A stretch of 48,740 nt of DNA from Bacteroidaceae bacterium (GCA_030843315.1 JAUUPT010000028.1:1-48740); one strand, 5' to 3'. Shown: positions 27,126 to 36,121, numbered from the stretch's first letter. Made by a program: numbers and translations. Notes: generated by a model from the sequence alone, not told the origin.

Positions 27126-27530
27126 ATGAAAAACTTATTCTTATTAGTTGCTTTATCAGTATTTATGTGTGTGGGCTGCAGTGATAACAAATCTACCGAC
27201 TGCTCTGAGGCGATTTGTACGGATGTGTATATATCAATTCCTATTACTGTGATTTATGAAGATGGAAGCATCGCAAAGCTTGATAGTTATGAAGTAAAGG
27301 AGGTAGAAACCGGAAAAGTCCGTGATGTATGGGGTCCTATAGAGGGATACGATGCATGCACTATAGCTTCTGATCTTGACAGAGAGGATTTTTATAATAA
27401 GGAAGTGAAGCTACAGTTGATTGGCAAGATAGCAGGGAAAATAGTAGTACAGGAGGAATATACGGTAACTGCTGATTGCTGTCATGTCTGCTTGTTGGAG
27501 GGAAATAAAACTATAACTATAAAGCGATAG
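27126..27530 (+). CDS. Small Cys-rich lipoprotein, unknown function
   Basis: A 134-residue protein with a lipoprotein signal peptide (lipobox CVGC). The mature part is about 115 residues and has seven cysteines after the lipid-modified one: CSEAIC, YDACT, DCCHVC. These suggest disulphides in the periplasm or on the surface. Beta-rich segments (VYISIPITVIYEDGSIAKL, KLQLIGKIAGKIVVQEEY) look like an Ig/carboxypeptidase-regulatory-type fold. It lies in the glucan locus between the EreA/ChaN-like gene and the GH13 lipoprotein. No family is recognised. Confidence 0.7.
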   Translation: MKNLFLLVALSVFMCVGCSDNKSTDCSEAICTDVYISIPITVIYEDGSIAKLDSYEVKEVETGKVRDVWGPIEGYDACTIASDLDREDFYNKEVKLQLIGKIAGKIVVQEEYTVTADCCHVCLLEGNKTITIKR

Positions 27531-27570
27531 TTCCATCAGTGAATCGTTCTTTTGAGGTATTTGTTTGAGG

Positions 27571-27584
27571 TGCAAACGTTTTCG
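27571..27584. promoter_or_regulatory. LacI-like operator 3 (upstream of the GH13 lipoprotein)
   Basis: TGCAAACGTTTTCG matches operator 1 at 11 of 14 positions and keeps the GTGCAAACG half-site. It begins exactly 69 nt before the -7 box at 27640. Confidence 0.6.
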
Positions 27585-27639
27585 TAGACAATTCATTGCT
27601 TTCTCTTCTACCGGTCGGTTTACTCATCTTTCTTCTGAC

Positions 27640-27647
27640 TATATTTG
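27640..27647 (+). promoter_or_regulatory. -7 box (TATATTTG) of the GH13 lipoprotein gene
   Basis: The sequence fits TAnnTTTG and is identical to the GH53 -7 box. It lies 31 nt before the start at 27678. No TTTG lies at the expected -33 position. Confidence 0.65.
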
Positions 27648-27677
27648 TGAAGTGATAACTTTGAATAACTCAATATT

Positions 27678-30020
27678 ATGAAAATCATGGATCAACGTAA
27701 GATTTCTATTTCTTGGCATTTGATATGTCTCTGTTTGGTATTTGCCTTTGCGGCTTGCAGCGACGATAAAGAGGAAGTGATTCCTCCAACCCCTCCTGTA
27801 CCACCTGTTTCTATACCCGAAGGACTTAGTTATAATCCGGAAAAGCCGGATGCAGATCAGTCTGTAACGATCACTTTCAAAGCGGGGGCGAAGTCTGCCC
27901 TTTATGGATATACGGGAGATGTGTATGTACATATAGGAGTAGTGAGTGAAGGAACCTGGGAGTTTGTACCGGCTGAGTGGACTGAGAATAAGGACAAATG
28001 TAAGATGACTTCGTCCGAAGCTAATATATGGAGCATTACACTAAGTCCGAGTATCCGTGAGTGGTTTGGCAGTGGAGAGACCCCCGTGAACCAGCTGGGT
28101 GTCGTGATTCGTAGTGCAGACGGAAGTAAGAAAGCACAGGATGAGGATGCCTTTATCCAGGTGACTGATACAAAATATGAAGGTTTCGTGCCGGGTGAGA
28201 TCAAAACGGCTGCTTTGCCCGATGGCGTAGTGGAAGGTATCAATGTTGTGGATAACTCTACGGTGACGCTGGTGCTTTATGATAAGGATAAGAACGGAAA
28301 CCGGAAAGACTTTGCCTACGTGGTAGGCGATTTCAATAACTGGACACTGAGCAATGACGAGAAATCGCAGATGTACCGCGATGATGCTTCCGGCTGTTGG
28401 TGGATTACGCTGAAAGGACTGGATGCAAGTAAGGAATATGCTTTCCAGTATTATGTAGGTACGAAGGCAGGAGAAGTAATTCGCTTGGCGGATGCCTATA
28501 CCGAGAAAATCCTCGATCCGGATAATGATAAATATATCCCTGCTTCAACCTATAATGAAAGCATGACATATCCTGAAGGCGGACGGGGAATCGTTTCGAC
28601 CTTCAAGATTCAAAAAGATAATTATAGTTGGAAAGTGAACGACTTCAAAATAGCAAATCCCGAGCAACTGGTGATTTATGAATTGCATCTACGCGACTTC
28701 ACCGCTTCCAGTGACTTGGCAGGGGCACAAGGCAAACTCTCTTACCTGAAGTCAATGGGAGTAAATGCCATAGAACTGATGCCGGTACAGGAGTTTGACG
28801 GCAATGATAGCTGGGGATATAATCCTTGTTTCTTCTTTGCGATGGATAAGGCTTATGGTACGAAGACAATGTATAAGCAATTCATTGATGCCTGTCACGA
28901 AGCCGGTATGGCTGTGATTCTTGATGTTGTCTATAACCATGCTACGGGCAATCATCCTTTTGCAAAACTTTATTGGGATAGCAGCAATAGCAAGACTGCC
29001 AGCAATAATCCGTATTTCAATGTTGATGCTCCGCATCCTTACAGCGTGTTCCATGACTTCAATCATGAGAGCGAGTTAGTGCGTAAGTTCGTGAAGCGCA
29101 ACTTGCAGTTCTTGTTGGAGGAATATAAGATAGACGGTTTCCGTTTCGACTTGACGAAGGGCTTTACGCAAAACAAGTCTACAGAGAGCACGGCAAGTAA
29201 GAAAGATGCCAGCCGCATCTCCATCTTGAAGGACTATAATGCTGCCATTAAAGAAGCCAAACCGGATGCTTATGTTATCCTGGAGCACTTCTGCGATAAG
29301 GATGAAGAAACAGAATTGGCTGCTGATGGTATGCACCTGTGGCGTAACTTGAATAATGCGTATTGCCAGTCGGCTATGGGTTATCCCAAAGACAGCTCAT
29401 TCGGAGGTCTTTATGAAAAGACGCCGGCTTGGGTGGGCTTTATGGAAAGCCATGACGAAGAGCGGATGGGTTACAAGCAAACCCAGTGGGGCGACGGTGT
29501 ATTGATGACTGATCTCACTGCCCGCATGAAGCAGTTGGCACTGAATTCCACTTTCTTCCTTACGGTGCCCGGGCCTAAGATGGTTTGGCAGTTTGGCGAA
29601 TTGGGATATGATTTCAGTATCAATAGTAATCAAGATGGAACGGCTGTAGATGAAGCTTATCGTACTCACCGGAAACCTCTTCGTTGGGATTACTATGACA
29701 ATGCAGACCGCAAGGAGTTGCACGATGTGTATGCTGCACTGATAAAGCTACGCAACGACCATCCGGAACTCTTTGCCGGTAGTGCTGCCCTGGAGTGGAA
29801 AGTCGGTGTTTCGGATTGGAACGACGGACGTTCACTCTTGGTAGAAAGCATCACGGGTAAGAAACTGGTGGTAGTGGGTAACTTCACCCACGGAGCCGTC
29901 AACGTTGCTTTCCCGGCAACAACAGGCAAATGGAATAACTACTTCACCGGGAAGAATGAAACGGTAGATGCGAAAGTAAGCGTGCCTGCCCACGGATATG
30001 CAGTTTATACAAACTTCTGA
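27678..30020 (+). CDS. Surface GH13 lipoprotein with starch-binding and CBM48-like domains (pullulanase/amylase type)
   Basis: A 780-residue lipoprotein (Cys27 in FAAC). The mature protein starts with a Pro-rich linker, then an Ig-like putative starch-binding domain (about 48-165), a CBM48-like domain (about 190-290; AYVVGDFNNW and ITLKGLDASKEYAFQYYVG) and the GH13 barrel (about 328-700). Catalytic residues: D491 in GFRFDLTKG, E536 in VILEHF and D593 in ESHDEER; YNHATGNHP is the first conserved GH13 region. This is probably the cell-surface alpha-glucanase of the locus, cutting starch for SusCD, like SusG in role but of pullulanase-like architecture. Start 27678 or 27687. It has its own promoter and putative LacI-type operator. 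Confidence 0.88.
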   Translation: MKIMDQRKISISWHLICLCLVFAFAACSDDKEEVIPPTPPVPPVSIPEGLSYNPEKPDADQSVTITFKAGAKSALYGYTGDVYVHIGVVSEGTWEFVPAEWTENKDKCKMTSSEANIWSITLSPSIREWFGSGETPVNQLGVVIRSADGSKKAQDEDAFIQVTDTKYEGFVPGEIKTAALPDGVVEGINVVDNSTVTLVLYDKDKNGNRKDFAYVVGDFNNWTLSNDEKSQMYRDDASGCWWITLKGLDASKEYAFQYYVGTKAGEVIRLADAYTEKILDPDNDKYIPASTYNESMTYPEGGRGIVSTFKIQKDNYSWKVNDFKIANPEQLVIYELHLRDFTASSDLAGAQGKLSYLKSMGVNAIELMPVQEFDGNDSWGYNPCFFFAMDKAYGTKTMYKQFIDACHEAGMAVILDVVYNHATGNHPFAKLYWDSSNSKTASNNPYFNVDAPHPYSVFHDFNHESELVRKFVKRNLQFLLEEYKIDGFRFDLTKGFTQNKSTESTASKKDASRISILKDYNAAIKEAKPDAYVILEHFCDKDEETELAADGMHLWRNLNNAYCQSAMGYPKDSSFGGLYEKTPAWVGFMESHDEERMGYKQTQWGDGVLMTDLTARMKQLALNSTFFLTVPGPKMVWQFGELGYDFSINSNQDGTAVDEAYRTHRKPLRWDYYDNADRKELHDVYAALIKLRNDHPELFAGSAALEWKVGVSDWNDGRSLLVESITGKKLVVVGNFTHGAVNVAFPATTGKWNNYFTGKNETVDAKVSVPAHGYAVYTNF

Positions 30021-30032
30021 TTTTCTCGGTAA

Positions 30033-31016
30033 CTATTCATAAATTTTAGTCAGCACTCGATTCAGCCATTCCCAGCGAAAGCGGAACCAGCGTCGGGTGC
30101 TGCTTTGTTTTCCTCCGAAACGAAGAACGAACTCACGGTAACCATGTTTGCGGAAGGGCAGTCCCACATCCATAAACTCCAGGTGACGGTATCCGCGTTG
30201 CTTGGCATCGTCCAATGCCTTCCATACGGCAAGTATGCCCGGATATTGCAGGGCATAGGTCTTGCGCATACCTCCCGAGAACCACAGGTAGGCATTGTCG
30301 TTGGAGTAGATACAGGCACTGCCGCCGATGATTTTCTCTTTATAAGTGACGATGAAGATTCTGCTTTGATTCTCTCTCATCAGATAACTTTCGAGGTGCT
30401 GGAAGAACTTGATACTGGGAAAGTGGCGCCGGATTTTTGAGGAATATACGTGGCGTAGCATGTGGGCGAAGTCAAGAATCTCCGCCATAGTGCGTGCTTC
30501 TCGCACCTGGGCACCGTTTTTCAGACCTTTCTTTATCTGCCGGATGCGCGACGGGCTGAAACGGTCTTCTGCTTTTTCTACGCTGTGCAATGAGTTGCGC
30601 ACCCGTAGCCAGTCAATGGCAATGTATTGGTTCTCCCGAAACGATTTATACCCGAACATCGCATTCTCCAGATTGCGGAACTCGATCAGGAAACAATTGC
30701 GCAATGCCTCGTTGGTGAGCCTTTGCAGCATATCGCCGAAAATAGACTCTTTATCCAGTGTCTCGTCAAAGTATTCTCCTGTACCGTAGACTTCACATCT
30801 TTTGATGATGCCGGGCGGAAATGTACGGACACTGGTGCGTATGGCTGCAAGTAGCTTGGCTATAGGTTTATCGTCTTCGGAAGCAACGATGAGCACGGGA
30901 GTATAGCCCGGAGTAGCTTCATAAATCCGAAACAACTCTGTGGAATGGAACGTGTTGGTGCCCGGTAATTCAGGGACCTTGCTCCCGCGGTAATATGTAG
31001 TCAGTTTCAAGGGCAT
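30033..31016 (-). CDS. FemAB/GNAT-like acyltransferase
   Basis: A 327-residue cytosolic protein with a C-terminal GNAT-type fold, resembling peptidoglycan-bridge or BioF2-like acetyltransferases: IGGSACIYSNDNAYLWFSGG, then a helix with LAVWKALDDAKQRGYRHLEF and MDVGLPFRKHGYREFVLRFGG. The N-terminal half has a second, degenerate copy. The start was put at 31016 (MPLKLTTYYR) rather than 31061 because the region between holds the divergent promoter of the nitroreductase gene. It converges with the GH13 lipoprotein, with only 12 nt between stops. Substrate unknown. Confidence 0.7.
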   Translation of the reverse strand: MPLKLTTYYRGSKVPELPGTNTFHSTELFRIYEATPGYTPVLIVASEDDKPIAKLLAAIRTSVRTFPPGIIKRCEVYGTGEYFDETLDKESIFGDMLQRLTNEALRNCFLIEFRNLENAMFGYKSFRENQYIAIDWLRVRNSLHSVEKAEDRFSPSRIRQIKKGLKNGAQVREARTMAEILDFAHMLRHVYSSKIRRHFPSIKFFQHLESYLMRENQSRIFIVTYKEKIIGGSACIYSNDNAYLWFSGGMRKTYALQYPGILAVWKALDDAKQRGYRHLEFMDVGLPFRKHGYREFVLRFGGKQSSTRRWFRFRWEWLNRVLTKIYE

Positions 31017-31043
31017 CGTCTGCAAATTTAAAAAATAATCTCG

Positions 31044-31051
31044 TATCTTTG
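31044..31051 (+). promoter_or_regulatory. -7 box (TATCTTTG) for the nitroreductase operon
   Basis: TATCTTTG matches TAnnTTTG and lies 40 nt upstream of the nitroreductase start. Confidence 0.65.
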
Positions 31052-31091
31052 CGCAAATCATCTGTTAATCACATTAGCACATTAAACTATT

Positions 31092-31628
31092 ATGGAAAGT
31101 TTCAATGAATTGATAAAGGCGCGCCGCAGTATGCGGAAGTTCACAGAAGAAGAATTGACGCAAGAACAGGTTGTTACTTTGATGAAGGCAGCCTTGATGG
31201 CACCCACGTCGAAGCGCAGTAATGCGTGGCAGTTCATCGTGGTGGACGATAAGGAGAAGTTAAAAGAATTGTCATATTGCAAAGAGCAGGCATCGCAGTT
31301 TATTGCAGATGCAGCTTTGGCGGTGGTTGTAACTGCCGATCCGTTGGCAAGCGATGTCTGGATAGAAGATGCTGCCATTGCGTCCATTTATCTGCAACTC
31401 CAGGCCGAAGACATGGGACTGGGCAGTTGCTGGGTACAGGTGCGCGAGCGTTTTACAGCTGCGGGTATGCCGTCCAATGAATATGTGCACGAGGTACTCG
31501 ACATACCGTTGCAGTTGCAAGTGGTCAGCATCATTGCCATCGGTCATAAAGGCATGGAGCGCAAGCCTTTCAACGAAGACAATTTGCAGTGGGAAAAGAT
31601 CCATCTTAATAAATACGGAGGAAAATAA
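31092..31628 (+). CDS. Nitroreductase-family FMN oxidoreductase
   Basis: A 178-residue nitroreductase-fold protein. The N-terminal ARRSMRKFTEEELT with APTSKRSNAWQFIVV is the FMN phosphate-binding signature, and AIASIYLQLQAEDMGLGSCWVQV is the usual dimer-interface and FMN helix. It probably reduces quinones, nitro compounds or flavin with NAD(P)H; the physiological substrate is unknown. It heads a plus-strand run with the small membrane protein, DUF2520, KdsC-like and Maf genes. Confidence 0.88.
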   Translation: MESFNELIKARRSMRKFTEEELTQEQVVTLMKAALMAPTSKRSNAWQFIVVDDKEKLKELSYCKEQASQFIADAALAVVVTADPLASDVWIEDAAIASIYLQLQAEDMGLGSCWVQVRERFTAAGMPSNEYVHEVLDIPLQLQVVSIIAIGHKGMERKPFNEDNLQWEKIHLNKYGGK

Positions 31629-31630
31629 CG

Positions 31631-31966
31631 GTGAGTGCAGTAAAAGCAAATAATAATCGCGATACGTACAGAGCTACTGCCATTACACTGATTGTATTTG
31701 GCATCCTTTATTTGATTGACAAACTGGTGCACTTCTCTGCCTTGGGATTGCCGTGGGTGATGAACAAGGATAACTTTCTGCTTTATACAGCGGTTATCTT
31801 CTTGCTGTTCAAGCACGATAAATCCGTTGGATTGGTGCTGATAGGCCTGTGGCTGGTGCTGAACTTCAATTTGATAACGGCCTTGCTTGGCACGATGTCC
31901 GCCTACCTGCTACCGGTGGCGTTATTGGTGATTGGTGGTATTTTGTATTTGGTTTCTACAAGATAA
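31631..31966 (+). CDS. Small four-helix membrane protein
   Basis: A 111-residue protein with about four hydrophobic helices (TLIVFGILYLIDKL, LLYTAVIFLLF, VLIGLWLVL, LLPVALLVIGGILYLV). The start is a GTG at 31631, two nt after the nitroreductase stop, and no in-frame ATG is available upstream. Its stop is one base from the next ATG, so it is translated within the operon. Resembles the small LiaF/DUF5668-type membrane proteins, but no function can be given. Confidence 0.7.
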   Translation: MSAVKANNNRDTYRATAITLIVFGILYLIDKLVHFSALGLPWVMNKDNFLLYTAVIFLLFKHDKSVGLVLIGLWLVLNFNLITALLGTMSAYLLPVALLVIGGILYLVSTR

Positions 31967-31967
31967 G

Positions 31968-32759
31968 ATGAAAAGAAGTATAGAAGATACGTCCGTTGTC
32001 TTTATTGGTGCCGGCAATCTGGCAACCAATCTGGCAAAGGCACTCTACCGGAAGGGTTTCCGCATTGAACAGATTTATAGTCGCACGGAAGAGTCGGCAC
32101 AGGGCTTGGCGCAGTTGGTGGAGGCGGGATACACAACAGAACTCTCTGCGATTGTGGAAGATGCGCAGCTTTATATCGTTTCGCTGAAGGATGCGGCCTT
32201 TGTACAGTTGTTGCCCGACATGGTTGCCGGAAAAGACAAAGCTTTGTGGGTGCATACTGCCGGCAGCATCCCTATGAGTATATGGGCGGGGCAAGTGGAA
32301 CGCTATGGCGTGTTTTACCCGATGCAGACATTCAGTAAGCAGCGCGAAGTGGATTTCCGGGAGATACCTGTTTTTATTGAAAGTAATTCGGAAGCAGATA
32401 CGCAGTTGCTGAAGGATATTGCTTCCGTACTGTCCGGGAAGGTTTATGAAGCTATCTCCGAACAACGTGAAAGCCTGCATCTGGCGGCTGTGTTCACTTG
32501 CAACTTTACCAACCATATGTATGTCCTGGCTGCCGAACTGCTGAAGAAGTATCAACTTCCCTTTGACGTAATGCTGCCCTTGATAGATGAAACTGCGCGC
32601 AAGGTGCACGAGCTACAACCGCTTGCCGCCCAAACGGGACCTGCCATACGGTATGACGAGAATGTCATCAATGAACATCTTCGGATGCTTGCCGATGAGC
32701 CGGAAGTGCAAGAACTGTATCGGCTGATAAGTGAGAGTATCCACCGGGTAACTTATTGA
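31968..32759 (+). CDS. Rossmann-fold/DUF2520 protein (F420-dependent NADP oxidoreductase-like)
   Basis: A 263-residue protein. The N-terminal Rossmann motif is VVFIGAGNLATNLAKAL (residues about 9-25), and the C-terminal half is the helical DUF2520 domain (HLAAVFTCNFTNHMYVLA, LQPLAAQTGPAIRYDE). The two-domain layout is that of 6-phosphogluconate-dehydrogenase-like or pyrroline-5-carboxylate-reductase-like enzymes; the substrate is unknown. The ATG at 31968 lies one base after the previous stop. The longer frame overlaps the membrane-protein gene and was not used. Confidence 0.85.
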   Translation: MKRSIEDTSVVFIGAGNLATNLAKALYRKGFRIEQIYSRTEESAQGLAQLVEAGYTTELSAIVEDAQLYIVSLKDAAFVQLLPDMVAGKDKALWVHTAGSIPMSIWAGQVERYGVFYPMQTFSKQREVDFREIPVFIESNSEADTQLLKDIASVLSGKVYEAISEQRESLHLAAVFTCNFTNHMYVLAAELLKKYQLPFDVMLPLIDETARKVHELQPLAAQTGPAIRYDENVINEHLRMLADEPEVQELYRLISESIHRVTY

Positions 32760-32781
32760 TAACCTCTTAAAAGAAATAGCG

Positions 32782-33312
32782 ATGAGTACTATAAACTATG
32801 ATTTAAAGAAGATAAAAGCGCTCGTTTTCGATGTAGACGGCGTGCTTAGTGCCAATATGATTCCGATGAGTGTAGAGGGAGAACCGATGCGCACCGTAAA
32901 TATAAAAGACGGTTATTCGCTGCATCTGGCTGCCAAACAAGGAGTGCTGCTGGGCATCATAACCGGTGGACGTACGGAAGCTGTCCGCAAACGTTTCCTC
33001 TCTTTGGGGCTGGCTGCGGAAGATATTTATATGGGCTCTTCCGTCAAAATCCACGATTACAGAGACTTCCGCGACCGCCACGGCTTGCAGGATGAAGAAA
33101 TACTCTACGTAGGCGACGACATTCCCGACCTGGAAGTGATGCACGCGTGTGGCCTGCCATGTTGTCCGAAAGATGCCGCTCCGGAAGTGAAAGCCGTTGC
33201 CCGCTACATTTCGTATGCCGAAGGTGGCTATGGCTGCGGTCGCGACATCGTAGAGCAAGTATTGAAAGTAAAAGGACTCTGGATGGCGGACGAGCACGCG
33301 TTCGGCTGGTAA
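32782..33312 (+). CDS. kdsC: KdsC-like HAD phosphatase (3-deoxy-manno-octulosonate-8-phosphatase)
   Basis: A 176-residue capless HAD phosphatase. HAD motifs: FDVDGVLS (nucleophile D17 and D19), IITGGR, and GDDIPDLEVM. KdsC makes Kdo from Kdo-8-phosphate for lipid A core synthesis and is a tetramer of subunits this size. It sits 22 nt after the DUF2520 gene and 38 nt before maf. The gap to maf contains a direct repeat of AATCACCAATCA. A related nonulosonate phosphatase cannot be excluded. Confidence 0.85.
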   Translation: MSTINYDLKKIKALVFDVDGVLSANMIPMSVEGEPMRTVNIKDGYSLHLAAKQGVLLGIITGGRTEAVRKRFLSLGLAAEDIYMGSSVKIHDYRDFRDRHGLQDEEILYVGDDIPDLEVMHACGLPCCPKDAAPEVKAVARYISYAEGGYGCGRDIVEQVLKVKGLWMADEHAFGW

Positions 33313-33350
33313 CGTCAATCACCAATCATTAATCACCAATCAATATCATC

Positions 33351-33932
33351 ATGCTTGATAATTTGAAGAAATACAAAGTAATCCTCGCTTCCAATTCTCC
33401 CCGGCGGAAAGAGTTGCTGGCAGGTTTGGGAGTAGAATATGAGATACGAACCCTGCCCGATGTGGATGAGTCCTATCCCGATACGTTGAAAGGAGCAGAT
33501 ATACCTCTCTATATTGCCAAAGAGAAGGCGGACACTTATCACTCTATGCTCCGGTCGGACGAGCTGATGATTACTGCCGATACAATCGTTTGGCTGGACG
33601 GACGGGTATTGGGCAAGCCCAAAGACAGGGAAGAAGCCATGCAGATGTTGCGGGATATGTCCGGCCGCACCCACGAAGTGTTCACCGGCGTTTGCATCAC
33701 TACCACGGAGTGGCAGCGCAGTTTCACTGCCCAGACTGAAGTTCGTTTCTCTGAATTGAGCGAAGAAGAAATTGCCTATTATGTAGATAAGTACCAGCCG
33801 ATGGACAAGGCCGGAGCTTACGGTGTGCAAGAATGGATTGGCTTTATCGGAGTGGAGTATATATCGGGCAGTTATTATAATATAATGGGACTCCCCGTAC
33901 AGAAACTGTACAGGGAGTTACAGAAGGTTTAA
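33351..33932 (+). CDS. maf: Maf-family nucleoside triphosphate pyrophosphatase
   Basis: A 193-residue Maf protein with ILASNSPRRKELLAGLG near the N-terminus (nucleotide-binding SxSPRR motif) and ADTIVWLDGRVLGKP, plus YQPMDKAGAYGVQEW at the C-terminus. Maf enzymes hydrolyse dTTP, UTP or modified nucleotides and can affect septation. Last gene of the operon. Its stop overlaps the stop of the convergent TPR gene by four bases (TTTAAA palindrome at 33928-33933). Confidence 0.92.
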   Translation: MLDNLKKYKVILASNSPRRKELLAGLGVEYEIRTLPDVDESYPDTLKGADIPLYIAKEKADTYHSMLRSDELMITADTIVWLDGRVLGKPKDREEAMQMLRDMSGRTHEVFTGVCITTTEWQRSFTAQTEVRFSELSEEEIAYYVDKYQPMDKAGAYGVQEWIGFIGVEYISGSYYNIMGLPVQKLYRELQKV

Positions 33933-36121
33933 ATTAAGTCCATCATCAGAGGAATGTCTTTTTCGTCGATGCCTTGCTTGACGAGTGTATCCTTGTCTTT
34001 ACTGAACATTTCCCAAAAGACTTCCCGGCTACCGCTTTCCAGGGCTGCTTTGCCGTAGAGCTCAGCAGCCTTTTCTATATTCCCCAGTCTCCAGGCAACG
34101 TGTCCGGCATTGAGATAGTCGGTGGCAAGAGGCTTGGAGGCAAGTATCTTTTCGTAATATTTCATTGCCTGCTCATACTTGCCGCTGACAAAGGAGCACC
34201 AGCCTATGGCACGCCACGCCTTGATGCAGTTGCCTTCTATGAAATCCAGTTTGAAGAAGTATTGCAAAGCCTCTTCGTATTTCTCTTGTTCGGCAAGGCA
34301 ACTTCCGGCATAGAACAGGATGGCATGGTTTTCCGGTTGAATAGCTTCTGCCTTCTTATAATATTCCAGTGCGGCAGTAAAGTCCTTCATCTGCCGATAG
34401 CAAGTGGCAAGATGGCGGATGGTCCACACATGATCGGGCTTCAGCACGTCAGCTTTCAGGTAAGCATCCACAGCTTCCTTGTAGCGTTTCTCCTTTTGCA
34501 GGCAATAGCCTGCCTTCTGGAAGATGTCTGCATCTGCATGATTCAGCGCTATCAGCTCCTGATACAGTTCCAGTGCTTCTGCCGGATGCTCTTTGCGGAA
34601 GTGGAAGTCGGCAATGACTACCAGTAATTCGGGCTTGCACAGAATCTTCTTCAATGCCGGAATGCGGTGCAAGGCAATCTCGTCTTTGAAGATGTCGTGG
34701 AACTCATGCCTGCGTTGGTTCAACTTGTAGAACCGGTATAAGTCATGGACATGCTGATTGCTGATAACATCCGGGCGTTGGGCATATTGCTGAAGGGTGG
34801 AGGACTTGCTTTCGTCCATCAACTCATTCAAATCTTGCGATGTCATTTGGCTGAGCATCATGTTGCGTTGTGCCTGCGGGATGTGCGCCATGGTGAAGCA
34901 AAGGGAATACTTGTCACTGTTGCAGAAGAATCCCGATTGCAACAGAAGGGACAGGATTGCATTATCTCCCGTCGGTTTCAACCCGAACTCTTTGACGATG
35001 CTTGAATGCTGCATATCGAACGGATAGAACCAGTTCTGTACTTCCCTAAAGAACGGATAACTTTTGAGTTGGGCAAATGTACTCATATTTACATCAGCAC
35101 CTTCCAGTTGCAACTCGTTCATTTCGCGTATCTTGTCGCCCAGGCCGGAACTCTCGAAGGCTTTCTCCCAATCCGGGTTGCGGTCGTTCTCGTCGGTACT
35201 ATCTTCGAAGCCGTACTTCATGTTGCGCATGATGTTCACGTTCTTCATCATTTCAGGAATAATCTCTTCGCGCATCTTCTTATCAATCTTTTCCGTCTCC
35301 TGACTGCGAAGCATTTCGATATAGACACGGTTCAGTTGCTTGCCGAAGCTACCGTCTTCATCGAGCAGAGAAAGACGGGCGATCAGTTCGGGATAGAGCG
35401 ACAAACGGGTAGGGTGGGAGTGAAGCACGAAAACAATGGCTATCAATGCACGTTGGTTTACCCGCGCATCTGCGTGGGTTGCAGCATCCAGCAGCCACGA
35501 AAACTTGCGTGTGTCGAAACACTCTATCAGGCTCAGCATGACGGCGCTCGTGAACAGGCATAAGTCATTGACAGGCAGCAGTTCCGATTCCAGCAATCCT
35601 TTGGCTTGTTGCTCTTCTTCTGCCGACCAGTCGCTGTTGCACCAGGTAGAGAGGAAGAGAACTTGAGACGTTTCTTCATGCCGTTTCAGCACGGCATCCA
35701 GCCCCTGGCTGTCCGGCATCAGTTGGCAAACGGCCATATCATCCGGGAAAGATTCCAGTATCTTTTGCATATTGGCGATATCATACTCCCTCGGCAGATA
35801 CGTCCGGTTATTGCGCAAAGCATGATAATAGTGGTTGGATACTTCGTCGAGCAAGTTGAGGCGTGTCTGGTCGGTGATTTCCCATGTGTCGGCCAGCAGT
35901 TGGCGGTACAACTTCTGCCGTTCGGGGTCATTCACTCCTTGCCGCATATACTGCAACATATATTGGTAGGACGTCTGTACTTGCTCCAGCCGGTTGCGTA
36001 GTGTCCAGTCGCTGCTGTTCCACAGAAAGGCTTCCAACTGGGATTGCGCTTCTTTCAAACGTCTTTGTCCCAGCAGGAGGATGATATGCTGATATTGATC
36101 TTGTATGGCTTGTTCGTTCAT
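33929..36121 (-). CDS. Large TPR-repeat protein
   Basis: A 730-residue protein without signal peptide. The first 450 or so residues are helical and unassigned (LLGQRRLKEAQSQLEAFLWN at the N-terminus). The C-terminal third has at least five tetratricopeptide repeats, e.g. KAGYCLQKEKRYKEAVDAYL, ATCYRQMKDFTAALEYYKKA, GSCLAEQEKYEEALQYFFKL and GHVAWRLGNIEKAAELYGKA. It is likely a cytosolic scaffold; partner unknown. Possible -7 box TAGTTTTG on the minus strand at 36158-36151, 30 nt from the start. It ends within the maf stop codon. Confidence 0.8.
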   Translation of the reverse strand: MNEQAIQDQYQHIILLLGQRRLKEAQSQLEAFLWNSSDWTLRNRLEQVQTSYQYMLQYMRQGVNDPERQKLYRQLLADTWEITDQTRLNLLDEVSNHYYHALRNNRTYLPREYDIANMQKILESFPDDMAVCQLMPDSQGLDAVLKRHEETSQVLFLSTWCNSDWSAEEEQQAKGLLESELLPVNDLCLFTSAVMLSLIECFDTRKFSWLLDAATHADARVNQRALIAIVFVLHSHPTRLSLYPELIARLSLLDEDGSFGKQLNRVYIEMLRSQETEKIDKKMREEIIPEMMKNVNIMRNMKYGFEDSTDENDRNPDWEKAFESSGLGDKIREMNELQLEGADVNMSTFAQLKSYPFFREVQNWFYPFDMQHSSIVKEFGLKPTGDNAILSLLLQSGFFCNSDKYSLCFTMAHIPQAQRNMMLSQMTSQDLNELMDESKSSTLQQYAQRPDVISNQHVHDLYRFYKLNQRRHEFHDIFKDEIALHRIPALKKILCKPELLVVIADFHFRKEHPAEALELYQELIALNHADADIFQKAGYCLQKEKRYKEAVDAYLKADVLKPDHVWTIRHLATCYRQMKDFTAALEYYKKAEAIQPENHAILFYAGSCLAEQEKYEEALQYFFKLDFIEGNCIKAWRAIGWCSFVSGKYEQAMKYYEKILASKPLATDYLNAGHVAWRLGNIEKAAELYGKAALESGSREVFWEMFSKDKDTLVKQGIDEKDIPLMMDLI

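Noticed and set aside
33313..33350. Direct repeat AATCACCAATCA between kdsC and maf
   Set aside because: Only two short copies in a 38-nt gap; likely simple sequence without clear function.
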